A stretch of DNA of 40,565 bases from Opitutus sp. GAS368. Its GTDB lineage: Bacteria > Verrucomicrobiota > Verrucomicrobiia > Opitutales > Opitutaceae. Made by a program: the position numbers and the translations under genes. Below the pieces are notes generated by a model that did no database searches, had not been told where the DNA came from, and was given only the letters and a program-made list of their open reading frames with translations. Positions 23,925 through 33,099 of the stretch are shown here, piece by piece. How positions within the stretch are numbered: the stretch's first letter is position 1; every line of letters begins with the position of its first letter. The stretch lies in assembly GCA_945874455.1 (NCBI GenBank), contig CAMCHO010000020.1, positions 1 through 40,565 on the forward strand. The letters run 5' to 3'.

Positions 23925-24902
23925 TTACGCCATTGCGGCGAGCACGGCTTTAATGACGCGTCCCGGGTTCGGGAGTTGTTCCGTTTCGACAGGGGGGCTG
24001 TAGATCGCGGGCGCGTCGATGGTGGCGAGCCGGTGGATCGGACCGTCGAGGTCGTCGAAAGCTTCACGCTGAATCATGTAGGCCAGCTGCGTCCCGACGC
24101 TCGCAAAGGGTTTCTGCTCTTCGACGATCAAAACGCGATTCGTCTTCTTGACCGAGGCGAGGACTGTATCGAAATCTAGGGGACGAATCGTTCGGAGGTC
24201 AACGACCTCGACTGAGATACCGTGATCTTTTTCGAGCACTTCGGCGGCCTTCAGCGAATGGATCACACAACGTCCATAGGTCACGATCGTGAGGTCGGCA
24301 CCAACGCGTTTTATATCAGCTTTGCCCAGCGGAATGACATATTCGGCTTCGGGAACCTCGCCCTTATCGCCGTAGAGAATGGTATTCTCGAGGAAGAAAA
24401 CTGGATCGTTATCGCGGATGGCTGACTTCAACAGACCCTTCGCATCATAGGCGGTGGCGGGCACGACGACCTTCACACCGGGGTGATTTGCGAGCACGTT
24501 TTCCGGAGTGTGTGAATGCGTGGCACCGACGTTAGTGCCGCCGTTGGCGGGGCCGCGGATGACAATCGGACAATTGATCTGGCCGCCGCTCATGTAGCGG
24601 ACGTTGGCGGCATTGTTGAGGATTTGGTCAAACGCGACCGAGTAAAATGACCAGAACATCAGCTCCATCACGGGGCGGATGCCGAGCATGGAGGCGCCCA
24701 CCCCGAGACCGATAAAACCGGCTTCAGAGATGGGGGTGTCGACAATGCGGGTAGGCCCGAATGTCGCGAGGAGGCCGTCAGTGACCTTGTAGGCACCGTT
24801 GAACTGGGCGACTTCCTCGCCCATCACGACAACGTTCGGGTCGCGGGTGAGTTCCTCGGCTAGGGCGTGGCGGATGGCTTCGCGGTAAGTGATCTGAGGC
24901 AT
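23925..24902 (-). CDS. pdhB: Pyruvate dehydrogenase E1 component, beta subunit
   Basis: With the alpha subunit it forms the thiamine-diphosphate-dependent decarboxylase that loads acetyl onto E2. 325 residues, the normal size for the beta chain. Family marks include TYREAIRHALAEELTRDPNVVVMGEEVAQFNGAYKVT at the N terminus (the glutamate that activates the cofactor lies in this region), then FIGLGVGASMLGIRPVMELM, GGTNVGATHSHTPENVLANHPG and EVVDLRTIRPLDFDTV. It is 59 bases downstream of E1 alpha and 78 bases upstream of E2. Confidence 0.94.
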   Translation of the reverse strand: MPQITYREAIRHALAEELTRDPNVVVMGEEVAQFNGAYKVTDGLLATFGPTRIVDTPISEAGFIGLGVGASMLGIRPVMELMFWSFYSVAFDQILNNAANVRYMSGGQINCPIVIRGPANGGTNVGATHSHTPENVLANHPGVKVVVPATAYDAKGLLKSAIRDNDPVFFLENTILYGDKGEVPEAEYVIPLGKADIKRVGADLTIVTYGRCVIHSLKAAEVLEKDHGISVEVVDLRTIRPLDFDTVLASVKKTNRVLIVEEQKPFASVGTQLAYMIQREAFDDLDGPIHRLATIDAPAIYSPPVETEQLPNPGRVIKAVLAAMA

Positions 24903-24961
24903 CGGACGGCGGAAAGTTGGGAGCGGTTAGTTGAGGGTGGAGAGCCAAACGGTGACTGGAC

Positions 24962-26077
24962 TCAATCGAAGAAAAGGCGGCCTTCCGATTTGCGTTGGGC
25001 GGGGTGATCGCTCTCCCAGTAAACGTCTTTCTGAATATCGTCGGGGGTCGGGTAGGGGCTCGCGTCAGCGAACTCCGCGGCGCTTTCGGCCTCGGCCCGG
25101 GCCTCAGCGTCGATCTGGTCGGCCAAGGTTTCGGTGAGGACGCCCTCGGCGAGGAGCTTGTGGAGAGAAACCTGAATCGGGTCCTTTTTATTCCGATACT
25201 CCTCGATCTCTGTTTTTGTGCGATAGGTGTTGTCGGGATCGGCGACGGAGTGGCCACGGTAGCGATACGTGTCGATCTCGACGGTGCTCGGGCGGGATTG
25301 TTCGCGAGCGAGCGTCAGATGTTTGTCCATCAACGCTCGCACTTCGTAGACGTCGTGACCGTCGCATTGGCCCCAAGTCATATTATAGCCCTCGGCTCGC
25401 TTGGCCAGTTGGCCCGCAGAGGAGCGTGCTTGGCTGGTGCCCATGGAGTAGCCGTTGTTTTCGATCACGAAAACGACGGGAAGATTCCACAGGGAAGCTA
25501 GATTGTAGGCCTCATGCACCGCACCTTGGTTGACAGCTCCGTCGCCCATGAAGGCCATCGCGGCGCCTTTCTTGCCCTGATATTTCAGCGCGTAGGCGAG
25601 ACCGGTGCCGAGCGGGATCTGGCCACCGACGATGCCGTGACCGCCCCAGAAATTCTTGTCGGGTGCGAAATAATGCATCGAACCACCCTTGCCCTTAGAG
25701 CAGCCGGTGATTTTCCCGTAGAGTTCGGCCATGAGCGGTTTCGTGTCCATCCCGACGGCGATCGCGTGACCGTGATCGCGATAAGCGGTGATGACGTGGT
25801 CGTTCTTGCCCATCAAGGAGCAGCATCCGACAGCCACTGCTTCCTGACCGATGTAGAGGTGAAGAAAGCCACCGATGTTGGTGCCACCGCTCGGATTCTT
25901 GCCCTGATACGCGCGCAACGAACGCTCCTCGAAGCGTCGGATGCGGATCATCGTACGATAGAGCTCAATCCTTTGCGTTGAAGAGAGCGCGGCGTTAATG
26001 GGCGCGAGGGCGTAATCGGTCGCCTTGACGGCTGACTCGGCTTTTATGTCGGCGATGGCGCTGGGTTTCTTGCTCAC
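24962..26077 (-). CDS. pdhA: Pyruvate dehydrogenase E1 component, alpha subunit
   Basis: Binds thiamine diphosphate and decarboxylates pyruvate together with the beta subunit. I prefer GTG 26077 (VSKKPSAIAD), giving 371 residues; a TTG at 26149 would add 24 residues of no family likeness. The cofactor-binding motif runs from GDG (178-180, in MGDGAVNQGAVHEAYNLASL) to NN (207-208, in VIENNGYSMGT). The phosphorylation-loop-like RYRGHSVADPDNTYRTK and the start TMIRIRRFEERSLRAY are typical of pyruvate E1 alpha. First gene of the pdh operon. Confidence 0.93.
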   Translation of the reverse strand: MSKKPSAIADIKAESAVKATDYALAPINAALSSTQRIELYRTMIRIRRFEERSLRAYQGKNPSGGTNIGGFLHLYIGQEAVAVGCCSLMGKNDHVITAYRDHGHAIAVGMDTKPLMAELYGKITGCSKGKGGSMHYFAPDKNFWGGHGIVGGQIPLGTGLAYALKYQGKKGAAMAFMGDGAVNQGAVHEAYNLASLWNLPVVFVIENNGYSMGTSQARSSAGQLAKRAEGYNMTWGQCDGHDVYEVRALMDKHLTLAREQSRPSTVEIDTYRYRGHSVADPDNTYRTKTEIEEYRNKKDPIQVSLHKLLAEGVLTETLADQIDAEARAEAESAAEFADASPYPTPDDIQKDVYWESDHPAQRKSEGRLFFD

Positions 26078-26350
26078 GGAAGGTGGTTCGTTTGTAGGAA
26101 AAACGAAAAGTGTTCGGCGGATAGCGGTGAAATCAAGCGTGGATTCCAAATGTGACGCAAGGAGGTGCCAAATCTTAGGTAATTCGGGGCAACTCCGATG
26201 ATCGACTGCGATCGTTGGTGATTTCGACGATCCAGGGATTTTTCAGATAACGGAAAACATCACATTAATTAACATAATTCTGATTGTACGAATAAAGAGC
26301 CGCTGATGTTTTCGACAAAAAACATGCTTTTAGCCCGGTTCAAACCTCGG
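26078..26350 (-). promoter_or_regulatory. pdh upstream region, AT-rich, probable promoter
   Basis: 273 bases between the response-regulator stop and E1 alpha. The part at about 26255-26300 is markedly AT-rich for this genome (contains TTAATTAA and, on the - strand, a TACAAT at 26282-26287 that could serve as a -10). I could not place a matching -35 at normal spacing, nor a sigma-54 -24/-12 element, so the promoter is likely but not defined. Confidence 0.35.
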
Positions 26351-27880
26351 CTACTCGGACAGACGCTTTGCGAGCGTCGCTTTCGTCAAGCCAAGATGTT
26401 TCGCCGCCATGGAGGCGTCTCCACCGCTGGCGACGAGGGCACGGCGTGCGAGTTCTCGTTCGATTCTGAACTGCATTAATTCGCCATCCTTACTGAGCGA
26501 CGCGTAAAGGAAATCAAACGCGACCTCCAGTGTCAGCGTCGGTGGGTTGGCACCAGCTGCCAGGCTGACTGCGCTCGCCCGCGCGCTCGCAACCGTCACG
26601 CTTTCCGGCAGCGCGGCCCGGGCGGCTTCAAACAGCGCCTCACTGGCACCAGCGCCCGGCGCGGCTGTGATCAGTTCCAGGAGCCCTGGCCCGCAGATAT
26701 CCGCGGGTAAATCTTTCACCAAGATCGCGTCCGTTTGGGCGATCACGGCGCTGCGATAAATAGCATTTTCCAATTCGCGGACGTTCCCCGGCCACTTGTG
26801 CCGAGTGAGCACGGCCATCGCCTCGGGAGAAACTTTCGTCACGCGTGATTTTTTCTGCTTCACGAGATTTTGCAGACAAAAATCGACGAGCTGCGGGACG
26901 TCGTCACCGCGGTCGCGCAACGGAGGCATGCGAATGCGCACGACGTTCAGCCGGTAGTAGAGATCTTCGCGAAACGTCTTCGTCCTCACCATCTCCTCAA
27001 GATCTTTGTTGGTCGCAGCAATGATCCGTACATCGACCCGGATGGTCTCGGTGCCGCCGACGCGCTGAATCTCACCTTGTTGCAGCACTCGCAGAATTTT
27101 GGTTTGGGTCGCGAGTGCCATGTCCCCAATTTCGTCGAGGAAAATGGTGCCGCGGTCGCACAACTCAAATTTACCCAGCCGCTGCACCGTGGCACCCGTG
27201 AACGAACCTTTCTCGTGACCGAACAGTTCGCTCTCAATGAGATTGTCGGGAATCGCCGCGCAGTTCACCGCGATGAAGGCTTTCGTCGCTCGGTGGCTAT
27301 GCTTCCAAATCGAGCGCGCGACCAGTTCTTTGCCCGTGCCGCTCTCGCCCGTGATCATCACCGTGACATCGCTCGCGGTCACCTGCCCGATGATCTTAAA
27401 CACGTCTTGCATCGCCGGCGAACTCCCCACGACGCCCTCGCGATAATCGTCCGCATTGATCGTGGGTTTGTAGTCGCCGACCGCCCGCATATCAGCGTGG
27501 GTCTTGAGGGCGTTTTCCGTCAGCGACAGCACTTTGGCTGGATCAAAAGGCTTCATCACATAATCGAACGCCCCATATTTCATCGCCTCGATCGCGGTCT
27601 GAGCGGTGCCAAAGGCCGTCATCAGCACCACCAACTGCTTCGGATTGACTGACCGGATATGTTGGAGGGCCTCGATGCCGCCCATGCCGCCCATACGCAC
27701 GTCGAGAAAAATGAGATCCGGTGCCGGCCCTTTCTTCACCATCGCGATCCCCTGCTCGCCGCTCGCGGCCTCAGTCACGAGATACTTTCGCGAGGTCAGC
27801 ACGCGGGAAAGTGAATAGCGAATCTCGTTGTCATCATCGATCACGAGGATTGTCGGTGGTTTGGCGGCGGGATCGGACAT
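26351..27880 (-). CDS. NtrC-family sigma-54-dependent response regulator
   Basis: Transcription activator that remodels sigma-54 RNA polymerase after phosphorylation. ATG 27880 ([20 protein letters not shown]) gives 509 residues. The receiver domain is about 10-125, with phospho-acceptor D60 in [10 protein letters not shown] and K110 in YVMKPFDP. The AAA+ domain has Walker A GESGTGKE (178-185), the sigma-54 contact loop GSFTGA (225-230, the common Ala-to-Ser variant) and Walker [13 protein letters not shown] linker of about 80 residues is followed by a Fis-type helix-turn-helix ([22 protein letters not shown]). No sensor kinase is adjacent. It is divergent from the M50 protease gene and upstream of the pdh operon on the same strand. 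Confidence 0.92.
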   Translation of the reverse strand: MSDPAAKPPTILVIDDDNEIRYSLSRVLTSRKYLVTEAASGEQGIAMVKKGPAPDLIFLDVRMGGMGGIEALQHIRSVNPKQLVVLMTAFGTAQTAIEAMKYGAFDYVMKPFDPAKVLSLTENALKTHADMRAVGDYKPTINADDYREGVVGSSPAMQDVFKIIGQVTASDVTVMITGESGTGKELVARSIWKHSHRATKAFIAVNCAAIPDNLIESELFGHEKGSFTGATVQRLGKFELCDRGTIFLDEIGDMALATQTKILRVLQQGEIQRVGGTETIRVDVRIIAATNKDLEEMVRTKTFREDLYYRLNVVRIRMPPLRDRGDDVPQLVDFCLQNLVKQKKSRVTKVSPEAMAVLTRHKWPGNVRELENAIYRSAVIAQTDAILVKDLPADICGPGLLELITAAPGAGASEALFEAARAALPESVTVASARASAVSLAAGANPPTLTLEVAFDFLYASLSKDGELMQFRIERELARRALVASGGDASMAAKHLGLTKATLAKRLSE

Positions 27881-27975
27881 TGGAGAAATCATCGAGAGAC
27901 GGCTACAAATCGCGAACGAAGGCGCTGGCGAATTTTGCAGGCGGGCCTTTGTTAAGCCGCATGCTTGGATGGTCA

Positions 27976-28752
27976 ATGAACCTTTTCCGCATCCGGGGTA
28001 TTCGCCTCGAGGTGCATTTTTCTTTCTTCCTCTTGCTGGCGTTCGTCGCCCAAGAAGGCTGGAGCGACGCAGGCTGGTCCGGACTGCTCTGGAGCGTGGC
28101 CACGCTCGTCGCTTTTTTCGCCTGCGTCGTGCTCCACGAGCTCGGGCACTCCTTTACCGCGATGCACTTCGGCATTGGCGTGCGGCGCATTCTCCTGATG
28201 CCCATCGGCGGAATGGCGGAACTCGCGGACATCCCCCGCCAACCCATGCGCGAGTTTCTCATGACCATCGCCGGACCCGCGGTGAACTTTGTCATCGTGG
28301 GCGTTTTGTGGTTTCTGCCGCTGGGCGGCGGCGGTGACAGCGTGGCACCGCATTCCCTGGAGGGCTTAATCGAGCAGGTCTTCATCGCGAATCTGGTGAT
28401 GGGCTGCTTTAATCTCCTGCCGGCGTTTCCGATGGACGGAGGCCGGATTCTCCGGGCGCTACTGGCCACGCGCCTGCCGTATTTGCGCGCCACGTTCTGG
28501 GCGGCAACCGTGGGCAAGGTACTCGCCGGCCTCGGCGTTGTCGGGGCCCTCGCCGCGCCTGCCTTAAACTTGGGAACCGAGCCGTTTTATATGCTCGCCG
28601 TACTCTTCTCGTTTATCTTTTTCGCCGGAGAATCGGAATACCGGGCAGTCAAGCGCCGCGAGATCGCTGACGCCCACTGGCGAATGGTCCTGGCGCGGAA
28701 CTGCACCGTCGCCCCCCTACCCGTCGAACCGCCGCCCGCGCTGCAATCGTAG
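27976..28752 (+). CDS. M50-family (site-2-protease-like) membrane metalloprotease
   Basis: Intramembrane zinc protease without PDZ or CBS domain. ATG 27976 ([18 protein letters not shown]) gives 258 residues; ATG 27961 adds five. The zinc site is HELGH (H54, H58) in [16 protein letters not shown], with the third ligand D154 in [16 protein letters not shown]. Four to six hydrophobic segments surround these. The minimal architecture resembles the SpoIVFB-like group. The opposite-strand neighbour is the NtrC-type regulator, whose start lies about 95 bases away, so they share a control region. Substrate unknown. Confidence 0.88.
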   Translation: MNLFRIRGIRLEVHFSFFLLLAFVAQEGWSDAGWSGLLWSVATLVAFFACVVLHELGHSFTAMHFGIGVRRILLMPIGGMAELADIPRQPMREFLMTIAGPAVNFVIVGVLWFLPLGGGGDSVAPHSLEGLIEQVFIANLVMGCFNLLPAFPMDGGRILRALLATRLPYLRATFWAATVGKVLAGLGVVGALAAPALNLGTEPFYMLAVLFSFIFFAGESEYRAVKRREIADAHWRMVLARNCTVAPLPVEPPPALQS

Positions 28753-28753
28753 C

Positions 28754-28786
28754 AAAAAAAGAAGGCCGCCTTTTACGGCGGCCTTC
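28754..28786 (-). terminator. Intrinsic terminator after tRNA-Ala
   Basis: A perfect 10-bp stem GAAGGCCGCC/GGCGGCCTTC (28761-28770 with 28777-28786) has a 6-base loop. On the - strand it is followed by seven T residues (A tract at 28754-28760 on the + strand), so it works for the tRNA-Ala transcript. On the + strand, the direction of the M50 gene ending at 28752, no T tract follows. Confidence 0.85.
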
Positions 28787-28790
28787 AAAA

Positions 28791-28866
28791 TGGTGGACCC
28801 TAACGGGATCGAACCGTTGACCTCCTCAATGCCATTGAGGCGCTCTACCAACTGAGCTAAGAGCCC
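28791..28866 (-). tRNA. tRNA-Ala (anticodon GGC)
   Basis: A complete 76-base cloverleaf with encoded CCA (28791-28793). The D arm reads TAGCTCAGTTGGTAGAGC. The anticodon stem CCTCA/TGAGG holds the loop ATGGCAT, giving anticodon GGC. The T arm contains GGTTCGATCC. The acceptor stem has two G-T type pairs. It lies 60 bases after the tonB stop on the same strand and ends at the terminator described above. Confidence 0.95.
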
Positions 28867-28926
28867 ATTCCCGCTGAACGGGAGGTCAGGAAAATCAAAG
28901 TTCCGCGCACGAATGCAAGGATTTTT

Positions 28927-29868
28927 TCAGCCTCCATCCAAATCCTTCGTTCGAAAGCGCGCGGTCTGCACCGAACTTTTGCCATCAGGGCGCGCCGGCA
29001 TCCGCACCCGCGAATAGGCTTCCAGCACCGCCCGATCAAATTCCGCGCTGCCAGAGGGACTGATAATTTTCGCTCCGCGGATGGAGCCGTCAGCACCGAT
29101 GCGAAATTCCGCCTCAGCCACCAGCGTGTCACTCAGCCCCGGCGGCTTGTCCAACGCCTTCAACAAACGATCACGCAGCATCCCGAAATAGGCTTCCATC
29201 ACCGGGCCATCGCTGCGCACGAGCGCCTTGCCGCCTGCCCCGCCTTCTTTGTTCGCCGTTGAACCACCCTGAACCCCCTTGACGATGCCCTCAACGTCAA
29301 CGCGGGGCGCGCTCGCAGCCGCAGCCTTGGCGACCTTAGCCTCCTGCTCGAGCCGTTTTTTCTCAGCGGCTTTATCGCGGGCGATCTGCGTTTTAATTTT
29401 CGATTCGCTCCGAATCGCCTCCCAGCGCATCTGCTCGGCCATAGTCTTGGTTTTGGAGGTCGTCGGCTTCGGCTCGGTCGGCGATTTTACCGGCTCCTGT
29501 TTTGGAACGGGAGGTGCCACCGGCATCGGCGGCTTCGGCACGGGCGGCGTCGGTATTGGCGGCGTGGGTACGGGCGGCGTCGGTATTGGCTTTTCTGGCA
29601 CGGGCTCGGGCTTCGTCACCTCGGGCGCCACCGGCTCCGGCCGCGGCACGGGCGGCGCGGGTACACTGAGCTTGATTCCACCCGGTGAGCCCAGTGCCGG
29701 CGCTTCCGTCGCCGCAAAATTATCGCCTTCACCCGCGACCAATTCGAAGATTTTCGTGGCCGGTTTCGATTCGAAACTCTTCGAATACGCCGCCAGCAGT
29801 AGCACCGCAACCACGAGGCCGTGGAGGACCACAGAAGTCACAAAGGCAGCGGGCATTCGGTCGCTCAT
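28927..29868 (-). CDS. TonB/TolA-like energy-transducing protein
   Basis: Spans the periplasm to pass proton-motive energy from ExbB-ExbD to outer-membrane receptors. 313 residues. One N-terminal anchor (about 8-27, with H16 in VVLHGLVVAVLLL, like the functional histidine of TonB). A Pro-rich region (about 70-125) has PTPPVP/PTPPIP repeats. A charged Lys/Ala/Glu helix (about 140-185) is more TolA-like. The C-terminal TonB-type domain (about 225-305) includes VAEAEFRIGADGSIRGAKII and FDRAVLEAYSRVRMPA. It is third in the operon after exbB and exbD. Because it mixes TonB and TolA traits, a Tol-type role is the alternative; no tolB or pal follows here. Confidence 0.85.
   Translation of the reverse strand: MSDRMPAAFVTSVVLHGLVVAVLLLAAYSKSFESKPATKIFELVAGEGDNFAATEAPALGSPGGIKLSVPAPPVPRPEPVAPEVTKPEPVPEKPIPTPPVPTPPIPTPPVPKPPMPVAPPVPKQEPVKSPTEPKPTTSKTKTMAEQMRWEAIRSESKIKTQIARDKAAEKKRLEQEAKVAKAAAASAPRVDVEGIVKGVQGGSTANKEGGAGGKALVRSDGPVMEAYFGMLRDRLLKALDKPPGLSDTLVAEAEFRIGADGSIRGAKIISPSGSAEFDRAVLEAYSRVRMPARPDGKSSVQTARFRTKDLDGG
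29541..29590 (-). repeat. Direct repeat coding the Pro-rich region of TonB
   Basis: A 20-base unit (29541-29560) recurs exactly at 29571-29590, giving a 30-bp period. On the - strand it encodes successive PIPTPPVPTP-type decads. The exact DNA identity points to recent slippage or recombination in the spacer that sets the reach of the protein. Confidence 0.7.
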
Positions 29869-29913
29869 GGTGCGGGGCGGTAGTGCAACGAAGACGGCCG
29901 AGGCGACGATTTC

Positions 29914-30342
29914 TTAGCCCGACACCTGAGTGTCGATCATGATGCGCGACAGGCCGTTTTTCTTCAGCTCATCCAGCACGACCACGAGATACTGCAAAAC
30001 CGCCTTGGCATCGCCGCGGATGCGAAAAACGGGCGGTTTGGGGAGTTTCGCGAACGTCGCCAACTCGCGGGAGAGTTGCGCCACCGTCACCGACTTGCTG
30101 CCCAGACTCAGGCTGCCGTCGGACTTGATGGTGATCGTCTCAAATTTATCCGTCGGGTCCGCTTTCGTCTGCAGGCTCTTAGATTCCAGCGGCAGACTCA
30201 CCGGCAACGATTGCTCCTGCTTCGAGACGGTCGCCACCACCATAAAAATGATCAGCAGCATGAACCCAAGGTCGATGAGGTTCGTGACATTCAGGTCCGC
30301 GATCGGCTGGGCGGAGCGTGGACGGCGAAAATTTCTGGCCAT
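29914..30342 (-). CDS. exbD: ExbD/TolR-family protein
   Basis: Proton-channel partner of ExbB. 142 residues with one N-terminal membrane helix (about 20-42, NVTNLIDLGFMLLIIFMVVA). The essential acid D24 sits near the start of the helix as in ExbD/TolR. The periplasmic domain follows, with the usual ending VVVLDELKKNGLSRIMIDTQ. Gene order exbB-exbD-tonB and short gaps (26 and 45 bases) indicate one operon. TolR is the alternative name. Confidence 0.9.
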   Translation of the reverse strand: MARNFRRPRSAQPIADLNVTNLIDLGFMLLIIFMVVATVSKQEQSLPVSLPLESKSLQTKADPTDKFETITIKSDGSLSLGSKSVTVAQLSRELATFAKLPKPPVFRIRGDAKAVLQYLVVVLDELKKNGLSRIMIDTQVSG

Positions 30343-30368
30343 GGTGTCGGGGTCGGAGAGAAGTCGAC

Positions 30369-31073
30369 TTACTTCGATTCAAGTTCGAGCCGGTCGGCGA
30401 GCGAACTCGCGTAGTTTTCGATCTCGATAGTCATCGTGCGCGTATTGCCGAGGAGGAAATTGTAACCAAACACCGAAGGGATCGCCACCACCAGACCGGC
30501 GATCGTTGCCAGCATCGCTCCGGAGACGCCCGGCGCGAGTTGCTGGATTCCCGCGGACTGCTGGGTCGCCACCGCACTGAACGCTTCCATCACGCCCCAG
30601 ACCGTCCCGAGCAAACCGATGAAGGGCGCACCGGACACGATCGAGGCCAAGAAGATCATGCTCGATTCGTAGCGCAGCGTCTGCCGTGCGATCGCTCGCT
30701 GAATGGCATTCTCAGCGTGCTCCAGTCGCGCGCGCGAATTCTCGATGCCCTGCTCCTTGGTAATCGCCGCAGCCCGCCAATAGCTCTCCACGGCATCTGC
30801 CAAAAGGTCGGCATAGGGGATCACGCGTTGGTTACGAAAAGACTCTGGCAGATCGAGCAGCGACTTTTGGTCGCGGAGGTGTGCGTCGAAGCGGTGGTTG
30901 AGCATGCGCAGTCGCTTTAACTCGAAGTGCTTTCCAAACATGATCGTCCAGGCGATCAAACTGAAGAGCGCCAGCCCGACGACGATGAGCTTGTCGACCA
31001 AGCCGCAGCGTTCGAAAATCTCAATGAGGTTGGCAGAAGCGAGGACGTGCGGAAGGGTAAACAACGCGAGCAT
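30369..31073 (-). CDS. exbB: ExbB/TolQ-family proton channel protein
   Basis: Inner-membrane motor subunit of the TonB system. 234 residues with three membrane helices: about 24-46 (GLVDKLIVVGLALFSLIAWTIMF), about 140-160 (SGAPFIGLLGTVWGVMEAF) and about 180-205 (GVSGAMLATIAGLVVAIPSVFGY). The last two carry the conserved MotA/TolQ/ExbB signatures. A long cytoplasmic helical loop lies between helices 1 and 2. First gene of its operon; 175 bases separate it from the divergent PfkB-family gene. Confidence 0.92.
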   Translation of the reverse strand: MLALFTLPHVLASANLIEIFERCGLVDKLIVVGLALFSLIAWTIMFGKHFELKRLRMLNHRFDAHLRDQKSLLDLPESFRNQRVIPYADLLADAVESYWRAAAITKEQGIENSRARLEHAENAIQRAIARQTLRYESSMIFLASIVSGAPFIGLLGTVWGVMEAFSAVATQQSAGIQQLAPGVSGAMLATIAGLVVAIPSVFGYNFLLGNTRTMTIEIENYASSLADRLELESK

Positions 31074-31248
31074 AGGTGTGAGTGCGTGAACAGTTGGCGG
31101 GTTTGAGCGACACGTTCAACGGAAATTCCCGCCGTGTTGATCACCATCATTTCGTTCCTGAAAAAAGTCCCGAAAAAATCCGCCGCGCACGAATCTGTTT
31201 GCCGCCGCCTGCTCACGATTTTCTGCTGTTTACCTTAATTCTTCATTT

Positions 31249-32355
31249 ATGTTTCGTCCCCGCGCCCTCCAAGAACTCCAAGCCAACCGCGCCCGCCTCG
31301 GCACCAAGTCCGCCGTCGTCGGTTTTGACGGCTTCGTCGATACCATCGTCACTCCCGTCGGTCTTCGTCGCGGCCAAGGCGAGGATTTTTCACCGATTTC
31401 CACCCTGACGGAATTTGGTCAGCGCATTGTCGCTGCGGCCGGCAAGAGCACTAACATCGAGCTCTTTCCCCGCATGGACAAACTCGGCGGCAATGGCCCG
31501 ATCATGGCCAACGCCCTCTTGGCGACCGGTGCCCGGGTCACCTACATTGGCGCACTCGGCCAACCGCAGGTGCACCCCGTGTTCGCCGACCTCGCCGCAA
31601 AGGCGCGGACGTTTTCGATCTGCGACGCTGCCCACACGACGGCGGTAGAATGCACCGACGGCAAGATCATGCTGGGGCAAATGAAATGCCTCGACGACAT
31701 CACCTATGCCCGCATCTGCGCGGTGATGGGCGAGAGCACGTTCCAGGCTGAACTCGCTGCGGCGGACCTCGTCTCGTTGATCAACTGGACGATGGTTCCC
31801 AATATGACGGCCATTCTCGTCGAACTGGTCGAGCGGGTCCTCCCGAAGTTGCCCGCTCACGACTGCATTTTCTTTTTTGATCTTTGCGATCCCGAGAAAC
31901 GTTCCGTCGAAGATCTCCGCGCCGCGCTCGCTGCCATGGCGAAGTTTGCGCGGTTCGGCCGCGTTACCCTCGGCCTCAACCTCAAGGAGGCCCAACAAGT
32001 TTACGTCGCGCTTGGTTTTGACGCCGTCGGCGAAGACGAGGCGAGCCTGCGCAAGATGGCCGCGGATATCCGCGCCAAGCTCGCGATCACTACGGTGGTC
32101 GTGCATCCGCGCGAGTGCGCCGCCTGCGCGACCGCCGATGGCACGTGGTGCGTTCCCGGCCCCTACACGACAAAACCTCTCATCACCACCGGTGCTGGCG
32201 ACCACTTCAATGCGGGTTTCAGCACCGGCCAGTTGCTCGGCCTCTCCCCTGAGGCGTGCCTCGCGATCGGCGTCTGCACCAGCGGTCACTATGTCCGCAC
32301 CGCCCAAAGTCCGTCGCTGGCCGATCTGGAAACGTTCCTCACTAACTGGCGCTGA
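31249..32355 (+). CDS. PfkB-family carbohydrate kinase
   Basis: Probable ATP-dependent sugar or nucleoside kinase of the ribokinase fold, 368 residues, cytoplasmic. The substrate-side start is GFDGFVDTIV, followed by LGGNGPIMANALLATGARVTYIGALG (the ribokinase GGN-type stretch). The anion-hole and catalytic-base motif is TGAGDHFNAGFS, with catalytic D318 in GAGD. Specificity cannot be read from these motifs. It is followed 17 bases later by tmk and then holB, which suggests shared transcription without implying a common pathway. Confidence 0.87.
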   Translation: MFRPRALQELQANRARLGTKSAVVGFDGFVDTIVTPVGLRRGQGEDFSPISTLTEFGQRIVAAAGKSTNIELFPRMDKLGGNGPIMANALLATGARVTYIGALGQPQVHPVFADLAAKARTFSICDAAHTTAVECTDGKIMLGQMKCLDDITYARICAVMGESTFQAELAAADLVSLINWTMVPNMTAILVELVERVLPKLPAHDCIFFFDLCDPEKRSVEDLRAALAAMAKFARFGRVTLGLNLKEAQQVYVALGFDAVGEDEASLRKMAADIRAKLAITTVVVHPRECAACATADGTWCVPGPYTTKPLITTGAGDHFNAGFSTGQLLGLSPEACLAIGVCTSGHYVRTAQSPSLADLETFLTNWR

Positions 32356-32372
32356 CATCATCACCTCCCCGC

Positions 32373-33020
32373 ATGCCGCTGAAACATAAAACCTCCGGTA
32401 AACTCATCTCATTCGAGGGCTCGGAGGGCTCTGGAAAATCCACGCAAATTGCGCGCCTCGCCGCGCATTTTCAAAAGACCCAACGCGAGGTCCTCACCAC
32501 TCGCGAGCCCGGCGGCACCGAGATCGGTGAACAGATTCGAAATATCATCGTCCATAATTCCAAGGGCGACGAGATGTGCGCTGAGACCGAGTTGCTGCTC
32601 TTCACAGCCGCCCGCGCCCAGCTTGTGCGTGAAGTCATCGCCCCGGCGATCATGCGTGGGGCCATCGTCCTCAGCGATCGCTTTCTCGATTCGTCAACCG
32701 TCTACCAAGGCATCGGCCGCAATCTCGCAGCTGATCCCGTGGCGCGGATCAATCGTTTCGCCGTCGGGAACGTCATGCCCGACCTCACCGTCGTCATCGA
32801 CGTTCCGACTGAGGTGAGTCTCGCTCGCCTGAAGCAACGCGCCTCCGATCTTCCCGATCGGATGGAGCGTGAAAACCTCGATTTCTATACCAAAGTCCGC
32901 GAAGGCTATCTCGTCCTCGCCCGGGGAATGCCCGAACGTTTTCTCGTCATTGACGGCACCAAAAGCGCCGAGTCGATCGAGAAAAAAATTTGGACCGAAG
33001 TTCAATCGCGGCTCACATAG
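32373..33020 (+). CDS. tmk: Thymidylate kinase
   Basis: Phosphorylates dTMP to dTDP. 215 residues, normal length. The P-loop is GSEGSGKST (16-24). The dTMP-binding motif is DRFLDSSTVYQG. The stretch LTTREPGGTEIGEQIR follows the P-loop as in other Tmk proteins, and the LID region lies near RASDLPDRMERENLDFYTKVREGY. The neighbour holB is a common tmk partner in bacteria. A gap of 79 bases separates them. Confidence 0.94.
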   Translation: MPLKHKTSGKLISFEGSEGSGKSTQIARLAAHFQKTQREVLTTREPGGTEIGEQIRNIIVHNSKGDEMCAETELLLFTAARAQLVREVIAPAIMRGAIVLSDRFLDSSTVYQGIGRNLAADPVARINRFAVGNVMPDLTVVIDVPTEVSLARLKQRASDLPDRMERENLDFYTKVREGYLVLARGMPERFLVIDGTKSAESIEKKIWTEVQSRLT

Positions 33021-33099
33021 GACCGAATTCTGATTCGAACCAGAGAACCTTCGTCTCGCCGCCCGTTCTGATGTCTCCCGTGCCGATTCGAAGCGCCGC

